The position numbers were made by a program, and so were the translations under genes. DNA of 64,000 bases from Takakia lepidozioides. Taxonomy: Eukaryota; Streptophyta; Takakiopsida; Takakiales; Takakiaceae. Of this stretch, positions 45,501 through 56,899 are shown piece by piece. The stretch spans positions 19,964,001 through 20,028,000 of the forward strand of contig CM060731.1 of assembly GCA_030704615.1 (NCBI GenBank), in the 5' to 3' direction. Numbering within the stretch: the first letter of the stretch is position 1; each line of letters begins with the position of its first letter. A model generated the notes under the pieces. That model was not told the DNA's origin. It saw only the letters and a program-made list of their open reading frames with translations, and did no database searches.

Positions 45501-47510
45501 TCATGTCATGTCAAGACATAGACAAGACTTAGTAAAAGTCATTGTCAAGAAAAATGACATAGCAGCCTCATTACAAACATCTCCTTACATGTACAATCCC
45601 CAAAAAAGATCCTTATTACAAGGTATCCTCATATCATCATGTTAACACTTCCCCTCCATAAATATTTCATCTTAAATAAAAGAGACTGGATTTCAAAGTT
45701 CTTGAAATCATAGGGTGGGAGGGTGGGGTCTTTTAAGAAAACAAACACATAGCATGAGCTTGTAGGGTTCTGAAGAAGGTATGCATATTTGCATACAGTC
45801 AATCAATCAAAGTCTGAACACTTTATTTAAAACATACTGAGTTTTAAACAAGAGCTGTAAGTGTTCCAATGGCTTACAACAACCAAACAGAGGGCAAATG
45901 TTGTGATGATCATACAAAAACTTGTAAGTCATTACCATGTCATATTCCCAATATCTGGGGGGAGCTAAAGAATACAGTTTGTAATAAAAAAAAACCCTTC
46001 AAAAATACTAGCTTGGTAATTCCAGGGTTCAAATAGCTTAAACAAGTACGTTGTAAGATCAACAAGTCTTTGAGAGAACCGTTCTAGCAGGCCTAAGAGT
46101 GAGAGCTTTGATGAAAACAATTCCCTATTACAGCTTTAAAGGGCATGTATGTTCCTAAAAGCACAAGCTGAACTGATTGTACTTCCATAAGTAGATGCAG
46201 GCCTAGGGTATGTATCCCAGGGCCTTTATCCAAAACACTGCCAAGTTTGAGATCCTCAAAAATACTTGTCTGTAATCAGGTTATAATCTCCATGGGGGAG
46301 CCTGAAAGAATGTATGTGTTCCTAAAAAGACTTACCCAATGCCTTACTTAATACATTCTAAACTGGTGAGGCATAAACAACACTGTCTGACTCTCCAAAA
46401 GGCCAGAAAACAGGTATGGAAAAATGCATCCAATGTCACACTTGCACCACCAAACCCTTGTCATCAAAACCAGCCCGAACCTTCACAATAAGGTCTGAAT
46501 TCTAGGAGGCCTTGCCCATTTACTTCCCTGACTTAACAGATTTTGTTACCAAGAACCAGAAATAAAAGTAAAGGTTTAAGGCATATCCCCATTGAAGCCG
46601 CTTTGAAGCGCACGGATTCCGCAACTTATTGACGAACCCTAATTCCGTGTGCTTAATGCACGAATGTGATGTGTCCGATTTCAACGTCGGTAACGTGCGA
46701 AATCTGTGTACGTTGGCCTTGTACAATACTTGGACAAAGGTTGAATGCAATTGTCGTGTGGAATTTATAACTAAATCTACACGAATAAATGACAAATTAC
46801 ATGTTATATTAGTGCAAATCATCTGGACGTCATTTTGACACTCCTCACATCACATAATCGCTCCAATTGAAGACGTGAAATTGCAGCAACAGCAGCTTGC
46901 AGCATATCTTATCCCTCCTGCAGTAACCAGATCATCTGCAAGCCAAAGAGTTCATGCCAAGTGAAATCCCTCACCTGCGCCCGTCCCAAAAACAAACACA
47001 ACAAATGTTTTGTGCGTTAGTGAGGATGCGCGAGGTGAATTACAGGATTTCACAATTGCTATCCATGTCAGGTATGAGCCGTAAAGCATGCAAAGATCAC
47101 AGAACCAGTAGAAGAAAGCATAGATGTCACACCACAAAGAACCTCAATCTTTTGTGGAGTAGGACGTTGCGGCGTTCATCATCTGAATTTGAACGAGCAC
47201 AACAGAATGCAACGGGAGGAGAGTTGAGGATAGGTTGTATCTTGATAATACAGGCCGCTTCCCCACCTCCATAACCGCCGCTGCTTCATCAATGAGGAAA
47301 AATGTAGGCAAACACAACATTATGTCATTTGCCATTGCGGGAGATGAAAGTGCCTGCCGTCATCTCGCGTTCCAAAAACAAGAACACACCCGCTCGGATC
47401 TTGCTGCTCGAGCATTCAGCCGCCATCGAGCATTCGTCCGCCATCGCTCTCTTCCAGAGAAAAAAACACACACGATATCGTGCTGTGTCTAGGGCAGAGA
47501 GACACTTAAG
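45501..47510. other. No gene identified
   Basis: Sequence of ordinary composition between two blocks of the same palindromic repeat, so it may be an insertion within that repeat. ORFs at 46,520-46,838 and 46,952-47,335 have no recognisable motif. I found no clear terminal repeats. Confidence 0.35.
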
Positions 47511-47900
47511 GAAAACCTCCCGCGATTTCATCCACCAGGGATGAAATTATGCCTCATCCTACGATTTCATTCGTTTTGGGATGAAAAACCGCATAGGTCA
47601 CATTCGCAGGATTTCATCCACTAGGAATGATTTTTGTCAATGATTAGGGTTAGGGCTTATAACTTAGGACCATAAATCATACCAAAAAAATTTATGTTTC
47701 GTATGTTTGTCGGAAGGATGACATCCGGTATGGATGATATCAGACCAGGATGAAAAATGGGCATTCAATAGGTTTAAATCAAAGGAGTATAAACCTAAAA
47801 TGCATTGAAATACATATCTGCCTATAAATCATCCAGTTATGGTTATAACAGAAAATTTCATCCAGTATGGATGAAACCTTAAAAAATTCCATCAGGGATT
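47511..47900. repeat. Repeated ATTTCATCC / GGATGAAAT words
   Basis: At least eight short copies of (G)ATTTCATCCA and its complement GGATGAAA, several arranged as small palindromes (for example TTCATCCAGTATGGATGAA). It may be an unrecognised short mobile element. Confidence 0.6.
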
Positions 47901-47959
47901 AAAAACATATAGTATTTCCAAAATAAGCATTATGGAAAAAATTTGATAATCCCAAACAA

Positions 47960-48830
47960 GTAGTTGGAGAGAGGGAGAGAGAGGGAGAGATGAGGGAAAG
48001 AAAAATAAAAAAATGGGTCGGGGGGGTGACTGAGCAGCAGCAGCAGCTGCTCAATCACTCCCCACCCTCCCCAACTTTTTTTTAAAAAAAAAAAATTATT
48101 TCCCTAAACAGTCCCTCTCTCTCCACATCTTCATGGGACAGAAGGACAAAGAGGGACAGAGGCAGAGAAGGACAGAGAGACAGAGGGAGATGGGAAAAAG
48201 AAGAAGATGAAAAACAAAAAAAAGATGGTGGGGGGGGGGGGGGGGGGTGACTGGAGCAGCTGCTCGCTCTCTCTCCACATCGTGATAGGACAGAGGGAGA
48301 GAGGGACTGTTGAGGGGGAACCAAAAAAAAAAAAAATGTGGGGGGGGGGGGGGGCAGCTGCTCCAGTCACCTCCCCACCCCCCCACGGTTTTTTTTTTTT
48401 CCCCCTCAACAGTCTCTCTCTCTCCACATCCTGATGGGACAGACGGAGACAGAGGGACAGAGAGGGAGAGATGAGGGAAGAAAAATAAAAAGAAGGTTGG
48501 GGGGTGACTCAGCAGCTGCTGCTACTCAGTCACTCCCCCCCCCCCCCACCTTTTCGTTTTTTGTTTGTGGAATGGTGGGGGGTGCTGAAAGCAGCTTGCT
48601 GCTACTGGTCTTAGCCCCCCCCCCCGACCTTTCATTTTTGGTTTTGGCAATGGTAGGGGGCGCTGAGAGCTGCAGCAACAAGTACTTGCTGCTGCTGCTC
48701 TCAGTCCCCCCCACCTCGTTTTTATTTTTTTGGAATGGTGGGGGGCTGACAGTAGCAGCAAGTGCTGGTGCTCTCAGCATCCACCACCCCCCCCCCCCCT
48801 CCTCTTTTCATTTTTTGCTTATCAGCAGAG
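47960..48830. repeat. Second block of palindromic GCTGCTCAGTCAC repeats with long homopolymers
   Basis: Repeats of the 45.1-45.5 kb family with G runs at about 48,229-48,247 and 48,341-48,354, C and T runs, and (GGAGA)n tracts. Diverged units GCTGAGAGCAGCAGCAAG continue to 48,780. The homopolymers are prone to assembly error. ORFs across them are artefacts. Confidence 0.75.
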
Positions 48831-48855
48831 AGAGAAAGGAGGAGATGGAGGAGGA

Positions 48856-48862
48856 TATAAAG
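48856..48862 (+). promoter_or_regulatory. Possible TATA box of the CACTA second ORF
   Basis: TATAAAG lies 108 bp upstream of the ATG at 48,970, a plausible distance. No supporting element was identified. Confidence 0.3.
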
Positions 48863-51499
48863 ATAGAGGGAGAGGGAGAGAGGGGAAGGGGGAGGGTCAG
48901 GCCTTGTTGGTTTTTGGCATGTGAAATCACACGGTAGTAGTATTGTGGGCGCAAGGATAAGCTAGTAGTATGGCGAAGGACAAGGAGAAGGGGCCGCCGA
49001 AGGACAAGGATAAGGCGCCGCCGAAGGAGCAGAAATCGCCTGCCGCTAAGGTAGGGAAGCCTGACAACGCTGATCCCGTCATTGACGGCCGTGTGACACG
49101 GTCCACTTGGTCCAAACTCACTAGCCCTATAGGCGGCTGTGTGACAGGACCAAGCCGTAAGGCCGTCGAGGCCTCCACGCCCTCGAAGGTTGAGGCTGGG
49201 GATGAGCCTCCACTTGAGGGTGGTGCACCCAATGTTCAGGCTGGGACGCCACCCCACGGGCTGATGGAGGGCCCTGACTTTTACGCGGGGAAGCGCATTC
49301 TCAGATCTGCCGCCAGGTTTGGGGCGCAACTTGATCTTAGCCCCACCGCCAATGTCTTTTCCCCTTCTTCTGCAGCCAAGAGGGCTTATAAAGGAAGGGG
49401 GGGGGGGGGGGGGGGGGGCTCAGAAGGGGGTGGGTTCCTCCTCACCTTGGGAGAAGAGGGAGGCTTCAAAGGAGGCCGCAATGAGGTGGAAGGAGGAGGA
49501 AAGGAAGAGGGAGGAAGACAAGAAGAGGGAAGAAGGAAATAAGGGGGCATGGGAAAGGGAGGGGGAAGAGTGACACTGGCTATGGAGGGCCCCTTGCGAA
49601 GTCCGTCGCCTGAACGGTCAATGAAGAAGACCCTGGACTTTGGGGCACCGCCTGTGAGCCTATTGGGTGCATGGGATAGGCTTCCACCCTTATTCTGAGA
49701 GGGCGTTATGGGGGGTGCACCACAAGCGGGGACCGAGGGCAACATTGAGGTCATGGACGCAAAGGTGAGCCTCTTTCCTTCACCTTTTTTTCTTTCCTTT
49801 GCCTTTCATTTTGTTTCTGGTTTGTTTCTAATTTTGTGGGTTTTGTGTTCAGGAGCTTGGCACAATCGTGGCTAAGCTTGTGGCAAGTAGTGGGGATTGC
49901 CACCGACAAAGCAGGGACAGTGGTGGTGCCTACCCATGGGGACGGTAAGAGGAAGACGAAAAGATGTTGTGTCCTCGAGGTTCCCCTAATTATCAAGGAG
50001 GGTAGGGAAGTAGTGGAGGGGAAGGGGAAAGGACAGGCCCAGGACTAGAGGGAGCGTAAGAGAAAGAGGCGTAGAAGGGGAGAGGTGCAGCCGGGGGAGG
50101 GCACTAGTGGGGGAACAAAAGACAAGGGGGAGCTAGTTCAGATGAGCGTGCAGGCGGTGAAGGGCATTAGCGGGGCAACAAAAGACAAGGGAGAGGTAGT
50201 TCAGAAGAGCGTGGACGAGGTAAAGACCTCGGGTCCCCACAACCTTGATTTGCCAAAGATGAAGGTGCCCCCCTTAGAGACCAATAAGGTCGGAGATCCC
50301 ATTGGTGAGTATTGGGAGGCCATGAAAAAAGTAGCCTTCGACTTGGCAGCGAGGTGTTTCCCTTGGCACATTGATTGGCCATGCCAATCACATCGCCATA
50401 GGCGAGCATTCGTGCAAGCACTTGAGGGCACATTTCCGGGTGAGTGGAATGAGGAGAAGCTCTTGGAGCTGGTGGGAAAGAACCTCAAGGACAAGAGGTA
50501 CCGTGCGCGACAAATCATTCGCAAGGCACTCAAGGCGGGGGTCGAACCAACGACCATGCCACATGGAATAACCAAGGTAAGACGCACTTCATTTGTCAAT
50601 GGTGTCTTTGAATGCATGTTCATTGCGGTATGGAGTTCATTAACATTTATAGTGTCTTTGTTGGGGCTGGACAGGAATCTTGGGAGGTTCTCATCGCAGG
50701 GGAGAGGGAAGAGCTGAAGGCGGAGATCTTCGCAAGGGGATGTGCGGCAATTGCAGCCCGCCTCGAGAAGTGTGCGGAATCAACACACAAGTGGGGCCCC
50801 GGCAAAAGCAAGAGTTTTGTCACCCGATTCGTAAATGTTCTTTCTCTTGTCATACCCATTTTTCTTTTTTAGCTTCTCCCTTCCATTATGAATTCTGACC
50901 TATTATTGCATTTTTATGTCATGTGCAGAAAGAGAAGTTTCAGAGGCCTCCCTCCGCCATCGAGCACAACTTTTGCAAGACTCAGGGGTGGAAGGCCCTT
51001 GTAGCCTCAATGGCCAAGACGCCACAATTGACGGAGGATAGTGCATCTGTAGGGGTGGGGATGCACTAGAAGAGAAACCGGCTTTTTCCACAGCTCTGCC
51101 ATCTCACACCTGACACATTCCACAGCTTTTTATCACGGGTCTATACACTGAGCCAAGGTGTGGGTCTAAATATGCCCTAACTGTGGGGTGTCTCACATGT
51201 GGTCCACACCCCAGGCAAGAACGGTGTGAAAACAGCCATGAGCGTGGCAGGGGTTGGCTTAGTTTACATGGCATGTTACACACCTGTGTGAAATGGGAAC
51301 ATACAATTATTTCCACTGATTGTGGTGTATGGGGAGTTTGAGAATGATGCCCTTGGAAAATGATTATGAACTTCATGTTCATGTTTAGAAATCTGCACGA
51401 TGGGCTACTAGCAAGTGAAGAATACACCCCATTTTCAATCTCTCCATTATGAAGTCTATAATGCCCTTGGTGAAATGAGCATGGGGATCGCATTCAAAG

Positions 51500-52300
51500 G
51501 TGGCCCCGTTCCTATGACACAACTAGGACAAATAGGCATAGGCATGATTCACACTTTTTGCCACAAATCACTTGCATCATCCTTACGTTGAACTCCTTGT
51601 TTATGTGACATGCTTGGACTTTGTCATCTCACCAGAATATTTCGAAAAAATCCTAACCTAAATTTACTAACAAGTGTTCAAACCAGCCCAATGGTAATAT
51701 ATTTTATTACCATAATCAAATGTTTGTCTACGTGGTGTTTTGGTTTTCTAGACAAGTCTGGTAGCAGGACTTTAGCCTCTGACCTAGAATGATTCAAAGT
51801 GCAAAAGGTTAAAAAGTCAAAAAGTTGCTAATAAGGTTGTCCATTAGGGTAATCGTGAACACAGAGGAGGGCTGAGACTTGGCGTTTTTTTTTGTCTCCC
51901 TGCGCCACACCATGTAGCTGAGGGATGGAACGCGATGATCGCAGGATATGCAGGGGCGTGGGATGGAGGCGTTGAGCAAATGATGCAGGAAGGAGGAGAG
52001 GAGGAGGAGATGAGACGAGGAGAAGCTCGCAACATTCTTGCGAGCTTGCCGTTCTTGGGAGAGTTACCTTGGTCATAGCAGGCCGTGTTTCAATCTCTGC
52101 CTACTCAGCTACACTGTGGTGGTTCGATCTCACAGACCAATCCGACATTACCTGACTACAGACACAAACAGCACATACAAGAGGTCCTTTTGGGTTGATG
52201 GTCGGTCAAGTCATGACACAACCTCAAGGACAATGTGGTGAGGGCATCTTCTTCTTTGACCTATTTCAACCTGTTTTGCCCTCTCACATCATGTTTGTGT
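51500..52300. other. Left internal part of the inner CACTA; one diverged PPR piece
   Basis: At about 51,925-51,990 the plus strand reads WNAMIAGYAG and then VEQMMQEGG in another frame, a decayed PPR S-repeat. The rest has no recognised feature. Confidence 0.5.
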
Positions 52301-54572
52301 GCATTGCAATGCTTGTGCAAGCCTGGCAACCCTTGAGAAGGGCAAAGAGGTGCATGGGGATATCATCAAAGCTGGAATTGTACCTAATGTCATTCTAAAC
52401 ACTGCCCTGGTAGCTCTGGAAAAGGGGAAAGAGGTCCGTGGTGACATCTTCAGAGCTGGAATTGTACCAAATGTCATTTTGAACAATACCCTAGTGGACA
52501 TGTATGCAAAATGTGGGTGCATCAGGGATGCAAAGGGAGTGTTTAACACTATGGCTGAACGAGATGTGGTGTCGTGGAGTGCGATGCTTACAGGGTATGC
52601 ACAGCAGGGACGTGGGATGGAGGCTTTGGAGACCTATGAGCAAATGATGGGGGAAGGGGTCCAGCCCGGCCACATTATGTTTGTATGCATTGCAGGCCTG
52701 ACAGCCCTGGAGAAGGGCAAAGAGGTGCATGGGGATATCATCAAAGCTGGAATTGTACCTAATGTCATTCCATACACAGCCCTGGCAGCTCCATGGTGAC
52801 ACCTTCAGAGCTGGAATTGTACCAAATGTCATTTTGAACAATACCCTGGTGGACATGTATGCAAAATGTGGGTGCATCGAGGATGCAAAGGGAGTGTTCA
52901 ACACTATGGCTGAACGAGATGTGGTGTCGTGGAGTGCGATGCTTGCAGGGTATGCACAGCAGGGACATGGGATGGAGGCTTTGGAGACCTATGAGCAACT
53001 GATGGGGGAAGGGGTCCAACCCAGCCACATCATGTTTGTATGCATTGCAGGCCTGGCAGCCCTGGAGAAGGGCAAAGAGGTGCATGGGGATATCATCAAA
53101 GCTGGAATTGTACCTAATGTCATTGGAAACACTGCCCTAGCAGCTCTGGAAAAAGGGAAGGAGGTCCATGGTGACACCTTCAGAGCTGGAATTGTACCAA
53201 ATGTCATTATGAACAATACCCTAGTGGACATGTAGGCAAAATGTGGGTGCATCGGGGATACAAATGGAGTGTTCAACACTATGGTTGAACGAGATGTGGT
53301 GTCGTGGAGTGCAATGATTACAGGGTATGCACAGCAGGGACGTGGGATGGAGGCTTTGGAGACCTATGAGCAAATGATGGGGGAAGGGGTCCAGCCCAGC
53401 CACATCATGTTTGTATGCATTGTAGGCCTGGCAGCCCTGGAGAAAGGGTAAAGAGGTGCATGGGGATATCATCAAAGCTGGAATTGTACCTAATGTCATT
53501 CCATACACTGCCCTGGCAGCTCTGGAAAAGAGGAAGGAGGTCCGTGGTGACATCTTCAGAGCTGGAATTGTACCAAATGTCATTCTGAACAATACCCTAG
53601 TGGACATGTATGCAAAATGTGGGTGCATCGGGGATGCAAAGGGAGTGTTCAACACTATGGCTAAACGAGATGTGGTGTCGTGGAGTGCGATGCTTACAGG
53701 GTATGCACAGCAGGGACGTGGGATGGAGGCTTTGGAGACCTATGAGCAACTGAAGGGGGAAGGGGTCCAGCCCGGCCACATCATGTTTGTATGCATTGCA
53801 GGCCTGGCAGCCCTAGAGAAGGGCAAAGAGGTGCATGGGGATATCATCAAAGCTGGAATTGTATCTAATGTCATTGGAAACACTGCCCTAGCAGCTTTGG
53901 AAAAGGGGAAGGAGGTCCATGGTGACACCTTCAGAGCTGGAATTGTACCAAATGTCATTCTAAACAATACCCTAGTGGATATGTAGGCAAAATGTGGGTG
54001 CATCGGGGATGCAAAGGGAGTGTTCAACACTATGGCTAAACGAGATGTGGTGTCGTGGAGTGCGATGCTTACAGGGTATGCACAGCAGGGACGTGGGATG
54101 GAGGCTTTGGAGACCTATGAGCAAATGATGGGGGAAGGGGTTCAGCCCGGCCACATCATGTTTGTATGCATTGCAGGCCTGGCAGCCCTGGAGAAGGGCA
54201 AAGAGGTGCATGGGGATATCATCAAAAGCTGGAATTGTACCTGATGTCATTCGAAACACTACCCTGGCAGCTCTAGAAAAGGGGAAGGAGGTCCATGGTG
54301 ACACCTTCAGAGCTGGAATTGTACCAAATGTCATTTTGAACAATACCCTAGTGGACATGTATGCAAAATGTGGGTGCATCGAGGATGCAAAGGGAGTGTT
54401 CAACACTATGGCTGAACGAGATGTGGTGTCGTGGAGTGCGATGCTTGCAGGGTATGCACAGCAGGGACGTGGGATGGAGGCTTTGGAGACCTATGAGCAA
54501 ATGATGGGGGAAGGGGTTCAGCCCGGCCACATCATGCTTGTGTGCATTGCAGGCCTGGCAGCCCTGATTTAA
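52299..54572 (+). pseudogene. Broken PPR coding sequence across the array
   Basis: Open segments are 52,299-52,799, 52,729-53,235, 53,269-53,451, 53,456-53,986, 54,020-54,244 and 54,162-54,572, in different frames. The 376-bp spacings break the frame. GTGGACATGTAGGC (TAT to TAG) creates the same stop in two units (53,233 and 53,984), so a mutated unit was itself duplicated. The unit start has an extra A in GAGAAAGGGTAAAG at 53,440. No transit peptide or complete start was recognised, so a functional protein is unlikely. Confidence 0.85.
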
Positions 54573-54590
54573 ATCAGGCACCTCAACCAT
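52300..54590 (+). repeat. Tandem array of about six PPR-coding units, period 375-376 bp
   Basis: The marker GGCCTG(G/A)CAGCCCTGGAGAA recurs at 52,695, 53,050, 53,425, 53,801 and 54,176, with a last truncated GGCCTGGCAGCCCTG at 54,552. Spacings are 355, 375, 376, 375 and 376 bp. A related first unit starts near 52,316. Each unit encodes about 125 residues: ALEKGKEVHGDIIKAGIVP, a partial repeat ALEKGKEVRGDIFRAGIVP, then LVDMYAKCGCIEDAKGVFNT, ERDVVSWSAMLTGYAQQG and EALETYEQMMGEGVQP. This is an L-S-P style PPR triplet plus a 27-residue internal duplication. Units are almost identical, so the expansion is recent. PPR proteins bind organellar RNA. The array is not a single ORF. Confidence 0.93.
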
Positions 54591-54619
54591 ACCACAGCTT
54601 CTAAAAGAGGATCAAGAGA

Positions 54620-55428
54620 GGGAGTCTTTAATGCCTCTTCTTGCTCTTCTGGGCATGTGAAGATGCTTTGTGAGGCAGGCAGACTGAAAGAGGCTCTACA
54701 ACCTTGAAACCAAGGAGCATTTCAGTCACATTATCCAAAGTGGATTCACACCAAGTGTTTTTCCTCAACCCCTTTGTGAACATGTATGTTAAGTGCAGGA
54801 GCATCATGAATGCACACCGAGTGTTCAACGGAATGCCTCAATGAACTTTGATCACGTTGAATATAATGTTGGCAGGATTTAACATGGGTGTGGTAGGAAT
54901 GCTTTGGAGACCTATGAGCAACTGTTGCGCGAAGGGGTGAAGCCCAACCACATCACATTTGTTTGTAATGCATGTGCAAGCCTAGGAGCTCTGGAAAAGG
55001 GCAAAGAGGTCCATGGTGACATCGTCAAATATGGAATTGTACCCAATGTCATTCTGAACACTGCCCTGGTGGACTACATGTATGCCAAATGTGGGTGCAT
55101 CGAGGATGCAAAGGAAGTGTTTGACAGTATGGCTGAACGAGATGTGGTGTCGTGGAGTGCGATGATTGCAGGATATGCACAGCAAGGGTGCGGATGGAGG
55201 CTTTGGAGACCTATGAGCAATGATGCGGGAAGGGGTGATTCCCCGTGGAAAAATAGCTCCAAGAAACCTGCATGGGTAGATGGTCAACTGGAAGCCGCAG
55301 CAGCAGCGGCACAATTGATAAAATCAGGCAATGCTAATCAAGTCACCTTCTTCAACCCATTTCACTCTGTTTTCCCCTCTTATCAGAATCGCCCTAAATT
55401 TTCATGTTTTAAGAATTCTGCAAGTTAG
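54620..55428 (+). pseudogene. PPR gene segment outside the array
   Basis: 54,645-54,850 encodes a diverged PPR stretch (AGRLKEALQ, SHIIQSGFTPSVFLNPF, MYVKCRSIMNAHRVFNGMP) with stops. 54,904-55,240 is better preserved: ALEKGKEVHGDIVKYGIVP, MYAKCGCIEDAKEVFDSMAE and VVSWSAMIAGYAQQG. It is followed by a non-PPR tail (SSKKPAWVDGQLEAAAAAAQ). The array units look derived from the second part. The first part probably represents an older upstream part of the captured gene. Confidence 0.75.
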
Positions 55429-55429
55429 C

Positions 55430-56010
55430 TGGTTGAGTGAACCTTTGATAGTTTGGAGTGACTTTGACATGATACTGCCAAAGTGACAATAGGAAAGTAT
55501 CCAGAAATAGGTAACAGAGAGGAGAAGTTGTGGAATGAATACTTTTCTGACCCCAGTCAATGTTGGGACAACCGTCTTGGAAGGTAAATGCCTTTGGATT
55601 ACAGAGTGGTAGATGCAATTGAGAATAGGAACTGGTGTGATAAGATGAGTTGGGTGTTTGCTGGAACAAATCTAGGCTGCCATTGTCAGCTGCTAACAGC
55701 AATGCAAGGATGTATGCATGATCTGTGCAGAGGCATGGATAGCTGAAGGAGCAGGGATAGAGTGTCATCCAAGAAGGCCAGATTTCAAGCTCCAAATTAC
55801 TTATGATTCCCTATGGAGGGTTAGCTACAAGAAACCTGCCTGGGTAGATGGTACATAGTTTGGAGTGATTTTGACATGATACTACCAAAGTGACAATAGG
55901 AAAGTATCCAGAAACATGTAACAGAGATGAGGAGAAGTTGTGGAATGAATGCTTTTCTGACCGCAGTCAAGGGTGGGACAACCGAGGGAAAAAGGTGAAT
56001 GTCTATTAGA
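55430..56010 (+). pseudogene. OSB-type PDF motif, two tandem copies
   Basis: Copy 1 at about 55,520-55,583 reads EKLWNEYFSDPSQCWDNRLG and meets a GTAAATG donor. After about 185 bp it resumes at 55,768-55,820 with HPRRPDFKLQITYDSLW. WWDNR...PDFKxxxTxxxLW is the PDF motif of plant organellar single-strand DNA-binding (OSB) proteins. Copy 2 at 55,855-56,010 repeats EKLWNECFSDRSQGWDNR after a duplicated upstream stretch (TTTGGAGTGA..TGACATGATACTRCC). The OB-fold domain of OSB proteins was not found. The association with PPR sequence recurs at 20 and 26 kb. Confidence 0.6.
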
Positions 56011-56169
56011 TTACAGAGAGTAGGAGACACAACTCAGCATAGACACTAAGGCAAACTCTCCTTCCCTGCAAAGGGTGTGTTTGGTATCTGAGCGAATAAA
56101 TATAATTTCTAAAAACATAATTTCAATATTTTGTTATTTAATAATGTTCTCATCCAGGCCACTGTCCAT

Positions 56170-56176
56170 TTTTCCT

Positions 56177-56207
<31 letters not shown>

Positions 56208-56215
56208 TAAATTAA
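56170..56215 (+). repeat. (ATA)n microsatellite
   Basis: About nine consecutive ATA/AAT units followed by an imperfect part. Confidence 0.9.
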
Positions 56216-56899
56216 ATCCATTAATATTCAAACTTAATATTGGAAAGCAAATAATAATTAATTAATGTGTACCACCACACATGAACGAACACGTGTTGCA
56301 TAGTGACTTGTCGAAGGTGTGAAATATGTCACGTGTCGCATAGTGGCTTGTTCAAGGTGTGAAATCCGCCATGAAACATGCCACACTAGCCTTTTTTCAC
56401 ACTCTGCCATGTCAGCGGCCATATCACCATGCACCCCGTGAAAAAAGCCCACCCATGGAAAAAGCCTCCCGTGGACTTTTCCACAGGGCCACCCGAGAGC
56501 CGGGCCGTCCACGGGGTGTCCGAAAGCACTAGTCGTTCCTTACACCCACGGCAGGTGTGGACTGCGGCTGATTCCATAGCAAAAAGTGGGAAAAAGCCGT
56601 GGAAAAAGCCGGTTTCTCTTCTAGTGATGGGTAGTTCAGTGGCTCGGCCGGATGGGGGAGAGCCAGTAGTAGGGGGTGGTTCGAAGGATGATATAATCTC
56701 GGACTCGGCCTCATCATCCTCCAAATTGGAGGCCCAACGTAGCTTGCATTCCTCGGACGAGTACACCTATGACTCAGGTGATGAGGAGTGATGGTTCCCA
56801 GTTAGAGACATGTAAAGGTAGTACTCGCTTTATGTATATTTTTCTTCAGTTGTCATTTCGATCCTCATTCTAACCTTAATGGACATGTGGATTCTAATC

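Larger units (their letters stand above)
51064..56626. mobile_element. Inner 5,563-bp Pack-CACTA carrying PPR and OSB sequences
   Basis: The left end reads CACTAGAAGAGAAACCGGC, continuing TTTTTCCAC. The right end is its exact reverse complement over the same 28 bp. Flanks are ATG (51,061-51,063) and ATG (56,627-56,629), a 3-bp duplication. The subterminal 51.1-51.5 and 56.26-56.6 kb regions share words such as GGTGTGAAA and CCACAGC. No transposase is present. The cargo is a PPR gene (51,920-55,240) and OSB PDF-motif copies (55,430-56,010), so this is a non-autonomous gene-capturing element. It interrupts the second ORF of the outer CACTA. Confidence 0.92.
48970..56791 (+). pseudogene. CACTA second ORF (TNPA-position protein), split by the inner CACTA
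   Basis: It starts MAKDKEKGPPKDKDKAPPKE, a Lys-rich N-terminus. Blocks: 48,970 to about 49,770 (with two frame changes at G-runs near 49,400 and 49,560 and one TGA), 49,850-50,577 (one TAG at 50,046; contains AFVQALEGTFPGEWNEEKLL and DKRYRARQIIRKALKAG), 50,675-50,830 (EREELKAEIFARGCAAIAAR) and 50,930-51,063 (KEKFQRPPSAIEHNF, KTQGWKALVASMAK). Borders of the later blocks are GT-AG. The coding sequence stops at the inner CACTA and continues at 56,630 as GSSVARPDGG, ending in an acidic tail YTYDSGDEE and a stop at 56,791. Excision would join VGVGM to GSSVA in frame. Position and composition suggest the TNPA-like DNA-binding partner, but no sequence match proves it. Confidence 0.6.

Noticed and set aside
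48082-48937. Gly-, Pro- and Phe-rich ORFs
   Set aside because: They are produced by homopolymer and palindromic repeats.
52289-54590. Long minus-strand ORFs beginning MLNTPFAS or similar across 52-54.6 kb
   Set aside because: They are antisense shadows of the tandem PPR units and recur with the same 375-bp period.
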